From positions 9,976,572-10,040,571 of the forward strand of contig JAJEKV010000005.1 in the NCBI GenBank assembly GCA_021234155.1: a DNA stretch of 64,000 bases. The letters run 5' to 3'. Shown here piece by piece: positions 10,884 to 21,835 of the stretch (the stretch's first letter is position 1; each line of letters opens with the position of its first letter). The translations under genes were made by a program, and so were the position numbers. The DNA is from Isoetes taiwanensis (Eukaryota > Streptophyta > Lycopodiopsida > Isoetales > Isoetaceae). The notes under the pieces are model-generated. The model was not told the origin of the DNA. It saw nothing but the letters and a program-made list of their open reading frames with translations, and searched no databases.

Positions 10884-11637
10884 CATGGTGGAGGTACGAG
10901 TCCCCCGGCGTTTTTTCCAAAGTTCCCTTGGTTAGATTTCCTTTATAAATAAGGTTAGGTTTCCACGTAAACTTGCTTATTTGACCCTAGGGGCTGGCCA
11001 AGGTGGAGGTACTAGCCGCTTTCTTCTATTTATTCCTCTAGTGGCTTGTGTTTTTTACTTTTCCCCCTTGCCTTAATGGGCTAAGGGGGCTAGATCCAAA
11101 GTTTAGGGGCCTCAGGTGGTGGGTTCGATTCTTTGGAGGTGGTGATGTGTTATAATTGTATGGTCTGGATGCCGCTTTATTCATGATGGAGGTACGAGTC
11201 CCCTCATGAATATCTTGGCTACCAGTATATTGTTCTTTGTTGCTCTTTATCTTGTTGCCTAGCCCTTGTGGTTATGGTGCTTAGCCAAGGGGCATTCCCC
11301 AAAGCTAGGGATCATGGGTTCAACACCTAAGTATGTATAATACACTTGGTGGAGGTATGAGTCCTCCCAAGTGCTATGGTTATTTTTGGATATGTTTGCA
11401 GGTTTTGTGGGAGTTCTCTTTCCCTTCAAGATTCTTGCCTGGTTTTTATTGTTTCAGTTGGCCCATCCTTCTTGGTTGTGGTGTGTGGCTGAGAGGCAAG
11501 CTCTTTAGCTAGTGGTCAAGGGGTCAATCCCTTGCCATGTATCTCACGGTTGGCGGTGAGCTCATCCCCCCATGGTTAGTGCTTTTATTTTTGCTCTATT
11601 TTATTTTCATGGTGGAGGTACGAGTCCCCCCCATGAA
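10884..11637 (+). repeat. Cluster of tRNA-like (SINE-like) units, each followed by a conserved-loop hairpin
   Basis: Five copies of a TGGAGGTACGAGTCCCC-like block occur at about 10888, 11001, 11187, 11350 and 11613. In the last three the block is the loop of a perfect stem of different sequence: ATTCATGA/TCATGAAT, CACTTGG/CCAAGTG and TTCATGG/CCATGAA. Each of these three is preceded by tRNA promoter-like boxes. These are TGGGCTAAGGGGG (11077) with GGGTTCGATTC (11121), TTAGCCAAGGGG (11281) with GGGTTCAACACC (11316), and TGGCTGAGAGG (about 11486) with GGGGTCAATCCC (11520). This arrangement suggests a tRNA-derived SINE or tandem Pol III units. No poly(A) tail or target duplication was seen. Confidence 0.5.
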
Positions 11638-11797
11638 TATTTTGGCTCCCTAGGGTTGGTCCGGAGATAAATCCCTTCATTTGTATCACTCACCCCAAGT
11701 TGTGGTTCTGTTTGTTCTTTTGCAGGTACAGGTTGTCTTCTCGAGGGAGCTTTGTTCGGATCCTAGTGCATCACAAGAGTTAAGTGAGGAAAACCAT

Positions 11798-11906
<109 letters not shown>

Positions 11907-12000
11907 ATTGTAACGTAACGCCACTAGGCAGCATCCAACTGGACATGTGACCACACACCACACTACATTGCTCGGTTGGGCCCAAGGGTAATATATCAAC
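11907..12000 (-). repeat. Retroposon 3' end with microsatellite tail, copy 1
   Basis: AACGTAACGCCACTAGGCAG and CTGGACATGTGAC directly follow the GATA run. Closely similar sequence follows a GAA run at 30405. Read on the minus strand, both end in a different microsatellite, (TATC)n here and (TTC)n there. This is how SINE or LINE 3' tails often look, so a reverse-strand retroposon end is inferred. Confidence 0.5.
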
Positions 12001-12001
12001 A

Positions 12002-12238
12002 ATCTTTGTTCATGAATCTGTTGGAGAGCTAAAGAGTTACTACAAGGCAAACTACTTCTATCGAGGTAACAAAGATCCATTTACAGAGGCATGGATCCTT
12101 TCCTTAGATATAGCCTTTGGGAAGACCAGGTTTATTAACTCTCTAGTTCAAAAGTTCATCCCTATGCCATATGATGATACAAAGATTCTAGAGTATGAGC
12201 TAATTCAACCACTTACGGACCAACATGTAATATTTTGA
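12002..12238 (+). pseudogene. Unrecognised coding fragment
   Basis: A 78-codon open stretch lacking a start codon ends at TGA 12236-12238. It has protein-like composition: VHESVGELKSYYKANYFYRG, then NKDPFTEAWILSLDIAFGKT, RFINSLVQKFIPMPYDD and EYELIQPLTDQHV. It does not match a family I recognise. It lies directly beyond the retroposon tail and is probably a captured or transposon-derived exon. Confidence 0.4.
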
Positions 12239-12817
12239 CTAGTATAATAAGTATTAATAAGATTACTGCAAAGGTTTAAATGTTATTAGTTATATTAGTG
12301 GTGTTCTCAAATTGGCAACCTAAAGCAACACCCACTACTGAAATATTAACTTAAATATAATCCTCATCCTCCCTTTCCTTCATTCCCTTTTCATGTGAAT
12401 CCCCATTTCTCCTCATCCCCATTCTCCTCATCCTCCCATTCTAAATTGCAATTCCCCCATTAGGCCCTCATTACCCGTACTAATCTTATCCCCCATTCTA
12501 AATTGCAATTCCCCATTGTAAATTGCAATCCTCCATTGCTCTCTCATTACCCCTACTAGCCCTGGCTACCCCATTTCTCGTCATCAACAAGGTGACGGTG
12601 CAAACGCACTAATGACCTGTGGTGCAATTGCAGATTCCTTTTTCAAAAACACATAAATTCGACAGTTTTGACCATTTAAAAAAAAAACAACTACCAAAAA
12701 ATAAAGTCGCATTCCAAATATGGCCAATTTTAAAAGCGGGTGACAGATTTTGTGTTAAGACACACTAAGAAGATGCACTTTCTTACGGCACAAAAATACA
12801 AAGGAAAGGAAGAATGT

Positions 12818-14803
12818 CTATGCGCGCATAGACAACAAAGTTATATTCAATAATTCAGTACAATAATATAGGCACTTAAAAAAAATGTTCTTTTTTAGCA
12901 CACATTAAATATCAAGAGGAGGTAGGTGTTTACTTCAACAAACGCAAATATGAATTCCTTGCTTTGCTTGTAAGTTTTAATTGGTGTACAAGCATTACCA
13001 AGTTGAATTTGCCACATCTTTGCAAATAAAAGTATTTTCCAAATTCATAAACTATTAAACAAAGGAAGAATAAGAAACCAAAGCATAAAAGCTCATAGAG
13101 TAGTCATAGAGTAGACACAGACATGCCTATGCGTGCATAGAAACAATGAAGAAGCCTATGCGTGCATAGAAACAATGAAGAAAACTAGATACCTGTCTAT
13201 GCGTGCATGGCCAGGAGTTTCTAAAGAGTACGTCCAGTCTATGAGCACATGGGCAAGCACCTACTTTTATAAAACGTCTATCCTATGTGTTCATAGGCTA
13301 GAGGTTTAAAGTATATCATTTGCCTATGCGCGCATAGACAAGCAACAAATGTTGAAAGCTCTTGCCTATGCACGCATAGATAAGCAACAAAATTTAAACA
13401 GCAGTTAAATTCTTAGCAACAAATTTTAAAAGCTTTCATTTATGCGTAAGTAGACAATAGATAATCTATTTATGCGTAAATAGACAATAGATAATCTTTT
13501 AATTCCGACGGAATGGTACAGATTTAAAATAGCTACTACAGAAGAAAAATCTTTGAGAGACATGACAAAGTTTTAAAAAGCCCTCGTGGTCTTTCAAAAC
13601 TTCAAGAAATAATTGAAGTCTTGAGATCCTTCTAAATTGTAACAACATCATAACAACCTGTCTTGAGCATGGATGGAATCTACCAAAATAGAAGAAAATG
13701 CATCCAATCTTGATTAGTTCTCAGCAACAAAGGGTTTTAACTGCAATTTCTTAAAACCAGAATCATAATAACGAACAAAGGATGTGGAAAACGACCTTAA
13801 ATCACTTGCAGAATTATCATAACTTAGTTGCAGAATTGAACAAAAACATTGGCCTATTTTCATAAAAACCTGTGTTGTGGCCTAAAACACTTCGATTCAA
13901 GAAAAACAATTGCAGCCTGCAACTGAGATAATAGAGTAAACAGCTGAAAGTAGCAAATAAGCTTAGTGAACCTGCCAAAAAATTATCTTACCTACTGGAA
14001 ATAGACGCTTCCATATTAGCACAGCCATTAACCTGCTTAAAATTTTTCTGTATCAAACCAGAAGAAAAAGAGAAGGCCAAAACTAGAGCAGACATGAAAC
14101 AAATTTGGGCTTCCAGTTCACGACCTGACAAAGAAGCTTACCTGGTGAGAAGTCGACCTTATGAAATAGGGTTTGATGAGACGATCCGGCCTGATGGCTG
14201 CAATCCGGCATGGCGCCCGATGATTCTGGCTGTGGTTTGGTGAGACGATCCGGCCTGATGGCTGCAATCCGGCATGGCGCTGAAGATCAAGCCGATTTCT
14301 AGAACAATAAAAAAAAATACCAAACAAAAAAAGTATCTTCCTATGGGCGCATAGCATAGCACTACCTACCAAGTTATTTTTCTACCTGCCTATTTTTTTC
14401 ACAACCTACTGGTTTTGGTTTTGTTTCCGACCTGTCCATGTCCATATGTGGCACTACCTACTAGGTTCCTTTCCTACCCGCCCATTTTTTTCCACAACCT
14501 ACTGGTTTTGGTTCCGACCTTGTACTTGTCCATACATGAACTTTTCTTGAACCCGTGATATGTTATGATTGGTATGACGTCTTGCTATTTACCTTTGTAT
14601 CTATTTTGCATCAATAAAAAAATTGTCATGCCATGCGCGCATAGCTTGAGAACCTTTTTTCTTCTAGGTGGCTATATGCACATAACATGCTCTGCTTGCA
14701 TGCTCAATAACATTTGTGTTACTCAGCTATGGATATATATGCACAATGCAAATTTTGTTTTAGTTGTGTGTTATAATTTTGTAGCTTGCATATGCGCGCA
14801 TAG
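12818..14803. repeat. Repeated palindrome CTATGCGCGCATAG inside the nested transposon
   Basis: Perfect or near-perfect copies begin at 12818, 13127, 13156, 13197, 13239, 13283, 13324, 13366, 14341, 14631 and 14790. Weaker ones are near 13438-13480. Two copies lie in a 29-bp tandem (CTATGCGTGCATAGAAACAA). All found copies lie between the TIRs. Repeated palindromes inside a TIR element suggest binding sites for a dimeric protein such as its transposase; that function is inference. Confidence 0.8.
14150..14540 (+). repeat. Two tandem duplications in the nested transposon
   Basis: GAGACGATCCGGCCTGATGG plus its following 20 bp occurs twice (about 14175 and 14240). A ~90-bp unit with CACAACCTACTGGTTTTGGT occurs twice (about 14360-14450 and 14451-14540). 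Confidence 0.7.
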
Positions 14804-15667
14804 CATGTTGTTGTTCTCCTTGAGCAATATGAAATGCATACGGCTTTATTTCCACGTTTCAGTCTTCATTATTCGTCAACATTCTGATGGTTCTTTCATT
14901 TTCCCACTTTCCATGTGTGTCCCAAAACCACCTAAATTAGATTTTTATTTTATACTTAAATTAGGGATGTCAAATTAACAGGACGCCAAATTTTTTGTAA
15001 TTTTGGCCCCTAAAATGGCACATGCAATTGTAAATTTAGGGTCATTTTTTTAAGTGACCCCCCAAAAGTGGCAGAATTTAAGGGTATCTTAGGGAATCTT
15101 TGAAAGATTCCTTTTTGTGGTGCAAACGCAGGTCATTAGTGCGTTTGCACCGTCACCTTGTTCATCCCCCATTCTTCATTTTTTTAGTAGAAATCCTCAT
15201 ATTCTAAATTGCAATCCTCCTATTACTCCTTCATTACCCCCAGTAGCCCTGACTACCCCATTTCTCTGCATCCCCCATTCTTCATCTCTTACAGAAAATC
15301 CCCACGTTCTAAATTGCAATCCCCCATTACTCCCTCATTACCCCTACTAACCCTAACTACCCCGTTTCTCCTCATCCCCCATTCTTCATTTTTTTTTAAG
15401 GAATCCCCATGTTCTAAATTGCAATCCCTTATTACTCCATCATTACCCCTAGTACCCCTGACTACCCCATTTCTCCTCATCCTCCATTCTTCATTTTTTA
15501 TAGAAAATCCCCATGTTATAAATTGCAATCCCCCTATTACTCCCTCAGTACCCCTAACATAGAACTAAAATCCTCTTCTCCTCAAAAAATTATCCGTTGC
15601 TCGTCAATCCCCCATTTCCAAAAGGGGGTATTTTAAGGAGGATGTGGGCATCATTTTTGATGTGTTA

Positions 15668-16095
15668 GCCAATGTTGGCCAATGTTTTATAATGCTGAAA
15701 TGTTGGCCAATGGTTTATAATGTTGGCATATGGAATGTTGAAATGTTGGCCAATGGTTTTCATGGTTTGTAATGTCCTAATCCTTATGGTAGTTATGGTC
15801 CTAACCCTTATGGTAACACTTATGGCAAATAAAAGGGAGGTTAACATCATAACCTATGGCAAATGTGGTTGGGGAGGTGTGTTAACATCATAACCTATGT
15901 CACCTCAAAAGGGAGGTTAACATCATAACCTATGGCAAATAAAATCATAACCTATAACATTATAACCTATAACATCATAATCTATGGCAAATAACCTATG
16001 TCCTTGCAATGTACAAATTGTGTCAATGCCATATATTGAATTGCCCGAATTGCCATCAGATTGCCATATTGGCATCAAATTGGCATATTCGGCCT
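15668..16095 (+). repeat. Degenerate short tandem repeats
   Basis: Repeats of TTGGCCAATGTTTTATAATG (15668-15770) are followed by GGGAGGTTAACATCATAACC and CCTATGGCAAAT repeats (15830-16000). No coding was seen. This is the right flank of the CACATC element. Confidence 0.65.
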
Positions 16096-16103
16096 TGATT
16101 TGG

Positions 16104-16112
16104 CTTTATAAG
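16104..16112 (+). promoter_or_regulatory. Possible TATA box
   Basis: CTTTATAAG lies about 90 bp upstream of the ATG at 16200, with a pyrimidine-rich leader between. Spacing is plausible for a plant core promoter. Functional status is unknown. Confidence 0.35.
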
Positions 16113-16199
16113 TAGTGGGCGTTTCTTCTTTATCACCCATCCTATTCCTTCCTTCCTCTCGCAGTCCCCTAGTCGGCTTCGATTCATCCCTGCTTTGGA

Positions 16200-16484
16200 A
16201 TGGCCCGGATCAAGGTGACTGCCCGAAAGCAGCCTGCAGAATCATCCTCTTCCAGCCATCCAGGCATGGAGATGATGTTCGTGGCAATGTTTACCTGTTT
16301 GGAGGTGAACTGATTGAAAGAACAAGGAGCAAATGTGTCTGAGAAGGTGCAAAACTGGCTTGATCGGGTTAATCCTACTGACGAACATCTTCTACAGATG
16401 AGCATTGAGGCAACTGGCATTTACCTTCGAGTGCTGCTTCAGATGCCCCCTCCAGGCTATCTCATGCAAGGGATGCAAAGATAA
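16200..16484 (+). pseudogene. Small unrecognised gene with one internal stop
   Basis: One frame of 95 codons begins MARIKVTARKQPAESSSSS, is interrupted by TGA at 16311-16313, and continues LKEQGANVSEKVQNWLD and LLQMSIEATGIYLRVLLQMP to a TAA at 16482-16484. Both halves have protein-like composition in the same frame, and a TATA-like box lies upstream, so it reads as a short gene with a nonsense change. The basic start resembles a histone H3 tail (ARTKQTARK) only superficially. No domain is recognised. Confidence 0.4.
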
Positions 16485-16489
16485 TCGGC

Positions 16490-17128
16490 TCTATAATCGG
16501 CTCTATCTAATCTGTTTTGATCTTTCTGTAAAAACCAGGGGTGAAAACAATGCATGCATGAGTTTTTTTTGTAAAAACAGTCTTCAATATTCTATAATAT
16601 GGTATCTTCAGGTATTACAGGGGTAAAAACGTGCAAGGCTTCTGCATGCACGAGTTTTTTTATAAAAAAAATCTTCAATATAATATAATATGGTATCTTT
16701 TTCTGTAAACTGTACTTGCATTTGTCTGATTCGGCCATAACTGAAATAAGGAACTGAAACTGAAACTATGGTTCTATTTACTTCAAATATGAAACTGAAA
16801 CTGAAAATATGAAGCACATCCAAACAAAATCGTTGCAGGTCTGTTGCAGGTCATAACTGAAACTGAAACTATGATTTTATTTACTTCCAAAATTTGAAGC
16901 ACATCTTGCACTTGCCTCTTCAAAGAGATTCAGGCCAAACAGAAACTATTGCAGGTCTGTTGGTGGCAACTTTAAACTTCCAAACTCTACCTAAACTGCA
17001 AGTAAGACACATAACAATATTAAGTATTACAAAATAGACATTCAAAACATTCTTTCTACATCTATATCTTTCTATATCTGCAATCCAAAAGAATTAGGGA
17101 GACCATACGACCTTCAATGACCTCGGCC
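16490..17128. other. Noncoding sequence with an ~87-bp imperfect tandem duplication
   Basis: GCATGAGTTTTTTTT...ATAATATGGTATCTT near 16558-16611 recurs near 16645-16700. The stretch also has repeats of GAAACTGAAACTATG (16750-16870). No gene is called. Confidence 0.45.
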
Positions 17129-18945
17129 TTAACTATACATCTTCAATACATCTTCTGCTTCCCTTTCCCACCATCTGGAAAATTCAAAGACCACTAAATA
17201 TATCAGACTCATAATCATTGCAAAACAACCTGCAATTGTGAGCAGATAAGATACAAGTTTACAGTAACCTTTAGATTGCTCGGCAACAAATTTCTCAAAT
17301 TGCAATCTATCATGCTCATGAAGTAGATATATTCCAGGTTCTGGCTTGTAAGTTAGACAAGCCAAAGCTATGACAGAATCTAATGATATCACTATGTCGT
17401 CTAACAAGTCAAATGTGTACCAACGGGTGAAAGCATGCTAGGGTGTACCATCTAAAGTACTTTTTAGGGAGTGCGAAACTACCCAAAAAAGTACCCAACA
17501 CTGGGTACTGGGAACTTGCATAAATGCCACAATAAATAATAAGTTTGAGAGTTAATTCATTTATTTTAGTCTCTAATAGTATTGTTATCCTCTAGTACTA
17601 TAGATTGGCATGTTACTGACCTTCAATTCAAAAAATTTCGATCGATTTTAATGGAAAGAAAAAACAGAAAGTACCAGTTTTAAAAGTACCCAGTGTAGGT
17701 ACTTTTGAGGGTTCCAAAAGTGGTACACCGTAGCATGCTTTTACCCCAACATTTTCTTCTAGACTTATGCTCATTATACCATGCCAAGTTAAGTTCTACC
17801 AAATAGGATGGTCTGGAACTTAGATCAATTGCTTCCCTACTTTCCTTCCAGCCCCTACCAACTTTCCTTCGAATACTCAGAATCCTTCCCAAATACCAAG
17901 TTCTCTTTAATAATTTCTGCTTTGCACTAACTATCCGCCTTTTGTTGCTCGGGCCTACCTCAAAGAACACTCGCACAATCGATCCAATGACAAGAGCAAA
18001 GGGTGGGTGCATTGATCCGCTTTGTTCTTTTCGGGTCCAATAGAATATGAGTTTTAACTTTGGTCAGTCTATCCTTCGAGAGCCAAGGATTCCCATTAAG
18101 TTGACTAACTAAAGTGGCCTTGTAGACTTCTTTATTGTCTATCTTCACAAGTCTTTCAACTTTCATTTGGTTTGGGTGCTCTGCCTCATCCACCATGGCA
18201 TCAAGTGTATGTCTTAACTCCATCACTGCTGCTATCTCCTCAATGTTTTTTGCAGCCAAGCCTTCAGCACCCTCATTTTCAATCTCCACTTCAACTCGAT
18301 CAGACTCATCTTCAAACTCGATTGTATCTAATTGCTGGAGGTAGTTCTTGTTAAATAGTCTTCATGCTTCCAAGGACAATTCCACCATATGTCAGCTCCT
18401 GTCTTTTCACAACAAATGCCAACTCTCAAACATATCCCCTGTGCTTCTTTCATCCCTTCCTTTAAAGCATGCACAATTTTATCTACATTGTCTACCATGC
18501 TGTAATCTCCTAGATCACAAATGATTTCCTTACCATCAAGTCCAACCTTCTTTTCTAAAACTTGCCATATGTTTTCCTGCTTCAAATGGGTAGCAGGGAA
18601 CAACAATTTCCCAAGAGCCTGAAACTCTGCCACTCTATTCAAAGCACTTGTTGTTTCAAGCAAGTCTGCACCTGTATATGACCTTTCATTTTGGATCATG
18701 CCGCCCACTTTACTAAAAAAAATTTCACAAGCATCTGAACCCGTGCAACTCAAGGGAAGAGAAATGTCATTGCATTTTTCACTGAAATAATTTATCAACA
18801 TCACAGCAAAATGACATGATAACTGTATGTCAAGAAAAGTCTCACGGCTTATAAAGTTCATCTTCAAAGTGTGTGTTGGATGCCTAATTATCCACAGCCT
18901 CCACAACCTTTGAGATTGCAACAAACCAAACAAAAATCTTAGCAA
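17129..18945 (-). pseudogene. Transposase-like protein pseudogene, split by a MITE
   Basis: Reading right to left, the frames give RHPTHTLKMNFISRETFLDI, LPLSCTGSDACEIFFSKVGG, ERSYTGADLLETTSALNRVA, then DLGDYSMVDNVDKIVHALKE and ICLRVGICCEKTGADIWWNC. After a frameshift near 18345 comes an acidic linker and MDEAEHPNQ-like sequence. A second shift near 18010 leads to TWYLGRILSIRRKVGRGWKE and PSYLVELNLAWYNE. The frame then meets the 322-bp MITE at 17746. Beyond it the same frame resumes with WYTFDLLDDIVISLDSV and ends at 17129 after a hydrophobic segment. The TGSDACE...FFSKVGG block recalls large uncharacterised plant and animal transposon proteins, but no superfamily is assigned. The start is not identified. 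Confidence 0.55.
17425..17746 (-). mobile_element. 322-bp MITE of the GGGTAAAAGCATGC family, copy 1
   Basis: Its ends are GGGTGAAAGCATGCTAGGGT and the inverted GGGTAAAAGCATGCTACGGT. CAAC lies on both sides (17421-17424 and 17747-17750). Removing the MITE and one CAAC restores an open frame in the host pseudogene (SRRKC|WYTFDLLDD), which proves the insertion. The interior holds several GTAC-core motifs (AAAGTACTTTTT, GGGTACTGGG, AAAGTACC). It shares termini with the 9.7-kb element at 44154. Confidence 0.9.
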
Positions 18946-19595
18946 TAAGCCAATGAGACCATATGAGCAATAAGCAACATGACCACAATGAGCAAATTAC
19001 ATGAAGAAGAATGAGACTGTAGATGCTGCCTTAATACGAGACCATAGGCCCATATGGGGTGATAGGAATATGTCAATATATAAGGCCACAACTGAACAAT
19101 AGGTTTCAGTTCCAAGAGTCCGCATTGGAGGAGAAGTAGATGGATCTTGTAGTTTATGTAGACAAGACTGAACCTTCCGTGAAGCAATCCGTTAGAAAAT
19201 CAAGAACACAAAAACTAGCTAAACCCTTTCTAGGAGTTCATGTCATGCTTCACACAAAAAATACACAAAAATGTATCAGCTCCCATTCTTGTGAGTTATG
19301 CTCTAGAAAACTCAAGGGGGTCAAGTACCAAAAGCTTCATGTTCACACAAAGTAAAACTGTCTTAATAAAAAGATTTTTTTTTATTTTTTTGGTTATAAT
19401 GTTATTTTTCTACACGAGATATAGAGCAATCCAAACATGACAGGGTAAAAACTGTCCTCTACCTTTTGAGAACCAATACTGGTTCCCAGAAAGCAGTTGT
19501 GATATAAATACAACAACTTTCAGAAGGAGATCAATTTTGAGTTCAAATTTGGCATATAAGTAGCTCACGAGGTCCTCCATCCTAGAAAAATGTTT
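18946..19595. other. Noncoding sequence
   Basis: Short open frames without domains lie on both strands. No element is recognised. Confidence 0.4.
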
Positions 19596-20145
19596 CATTA
19601 GGGTTTTTTTGAGATTAAAAAAGGCCTTCAAAACATGCCAACTAAGCCAAATGAAGATAAATGAACTACCAATCAGAAATCAGAGCCTGACGGGTCCAGT
19701 CAGCAAAAACTGTTATAACTAACTCACTGAATCACATTTTCTAGCATAACTATTGATAGAAAAGTCCAAATGAGCTCTCGTTTAGTGCAATAGATAGATC
19801 TCGTTGAGATCTTTCCAATCTTAGGTGCTTTGCACATATTTTAACCACTTATGATTGTTAAAACTCCAAAAAATATGGTTTTTACCATTTTTTACTATCC
19901 TATGGGGCTAAAAGATATGCAAACCACCCAAAGTTGGAAAGATCTCAATGAGATCTATCTATTATACCAAACAAGAGCTCATTTGGACTTTTCTATCAAC
20001 ATTTATGCTAGAAAATGTGATCCAGTGAGTTAGTTATAACTGTTTTGCTGACTGAATTACCAGTTCTGTTTTCTGATTGGTAGTTCATATAGCTTAGTCA
20101 GCAGTTCTTAGAAGGCCCTTTTATGATCTCAAAAAATTCCTAATG
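19596..20145. repeat. Long inverted repeat, ~240-bp arms
   Basis: The arms 19596-19838 and 19915-20145 are inverted copies at roughly 80 percent identity by eye, from CATTAGG at one end to CCTAATG at the other. Matched blocks include GAACTACCAATCAGAAA, CAGTTATAACTAACTCACTG, ACATTTTCTAGCATAA and GATAGAAAAGTCCAAATGAG. The loop is about 75 bp. The structure would make a long hairpin RNA if transcribed. It may be a foldback transposon, but a target duplication is not clear. Confidence 0.85.
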
Positions 20146-21835
20146 GTTGAGTTTGAATTTGATGTTTTGACTTTTACTTCTATTTTCAATTTTAGGGAAA
20201 TTATACAAATGGATAGCATTGCTATATATGAGTCTTGGTTGTCCTCCAAAAAATCACATTATGAAAATTTATAAGGATGTGAAACCAATACAAAAACAAG
20301 CTCGTGGAAAGAGCAAAAGACATGGTAAAAAAAAATCAAAAAACGATATCTGTACCTGCCCATTACTGGTCCATAGTTCATTTAAAAATTGATAATATCC
20401 TTATGTTAGTCCATTTCAAGTTGAGATTTGGGACATGAGTAGCTCTTGAATCACTTTATTCACAAAAAATATTTGTTGTTCATTATCTTAAGGGTTATAC
20501 TAGAATAGGTAGCATCAGTTATATTATATCTTCTATGTTTATTCTACATTTGTGCCCTACGATGTGACTTTCCGAAATTACATACTCAAAATATCTCATT
20601 TCAAGAAACCAATGCAAAAGGAACCAAGAAAAAATATGAAAAACTTTTACTATAAAAAACCAAGATAGACTGCTATCTATAGTCCAGTTGCAGACCATCA
20701 TTGGTCCAAATGACTGAAAGTTTAAAAATTATTACTGGTGCCACCTTAATCAATTTTGGTCTCAACTTTCGCATATAGTTTACTTGTATGATTCTCTATG
20801 GGGAAAAATTGATTGATTAGGTTAGCTTGCATAATTTAAGGGTGAGGTTGAAGCACAAAAAATTGAGAATTTATGGGGTACTTATGACTAATTAAACCTA
20901 CATGGGCTTTCACTTACACCTTTCAAAACTCATGTGATCGAAGCTAAAAAGCCATAATACATTCTATGAGGCAAAATGAATAGAATAGATACTCTATACA
21001 ATTGGTCTCGTGGACCATAAATGGTGAGGCGTGCTTATATAAATTAAAACCTTAGAAATAACATGTTACTTTGACATACAACTAGAGATTTCTATTGCCA
21101 ATAAAGGTTTGTATCCATAAAAAAATATAATATACATGAAAGATAACCTACGTGTAATATTATTCTACTTGGATTACAATGGTTTATAGCAGTAACACAG
21201 ATATGAAATTTATGTTAGTAAGAAATAAGCAGATTTCATGGTATTTCTTTCAATAAGATCATACAACCTATATAAAAGATCTCTATATATGTCATTTCTC
21301 ACATTTTGAGCTATTTTAAAGGCATATTTGGGGAAATTTAGTATGTCTTTCTATGAAACCAAAGAAACGTATATGAAATGTTATGTGGTCTATTTATATA
21401 TTCATGGCTAAACTTCACCACATTCACTTGAATTCATCAATAAACATCATTAACTATAATCATTGTGGAGTTTTGGACCTATAATTGTGGAGTTGACCCA
21501 ACTTTTTATGCTATAATGTATTAATTCGACTGTTGTACATCATGTTTGAATTCCAAAAATTGCATGGTTACACCCTAGTTATACTATATGTAAGTTGATA
21601 AGAATTATATTCTATGTAGATATAAATAGAACGCATCATTTATTACCCGCATAGCATTATAAATGGTTATTATTGAAGCATTTTAACATATACTTTTGTC
21701 CAGAATTCTATATAGTAGATTCCTTTAGAAAATATTGAGGTTAACATGACTTATAAACACTCCAAAAAATCATGAAACTATAGCTCGTATAGTTAGCAAC
21801 TCATTGCCACAAGAATTAAGTCGAAACTGGTTATA
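20146..21835. other. AT-rich sequence without recognised features
   Basis: No open frame, repeat or transposon end could be supported here. Composition is strongly AT-rich throughout. Confidence 0.45.

Larger units (their letters stand above)
12586..15162. mobile_element. Nested 2.6-kb transposon, 34-bp perfect TIRs, CATC target duplication
   Basis: The left end starts AACAAGGTGACGGTGCAAAC and is perfectly inverted at 15129-15162 over 34 bp. CATC flanks both sides (12582-12585 and 15163-15166). Joining the flanks restores the array consensus ...CTCGTCATCCCCC..., so the insertion and its 4-bp duplication are well supported. A 4-bp duplication with this TIR does not match hAT (8 bp), MULE (9 bp), mariner (TA) or PIF (3 bp). 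No transposase is visible, so it is a non-autonomous element of undetermined superfamily. Confidence 0.8.
12360..15640 (+). repeat. C-rich subterminal array (right), split by a nested transposon
   Basis: Units of roughly 105 bp contain CCCCATTTCTCCTCATCCCC, ATTCTTCATTTTTT and TTCTAAATTGCAATCCCCC. They occupy 12360-12581 and 15163-15640, and the nested 12586-15162 element separates the halves. In the right half four units start near 15165, 15270, 15376 and 15477. The units are on the same strand as the left array but differ in sequence. Proline/serine-rich frames here are artefacts of the repeat. Confidence 0.8.

Noticed and set aside
11077-11540. Functional tRNA genes
   Set aside because: A and B box-like motifs are present, but no complete cloverleaf with a 7-bp acceptor stem and anticodon arm could be drawn.
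15117-15562. Proline/serine-rich frames
   Set aside because: They are by-products of the C-rich tandem array.
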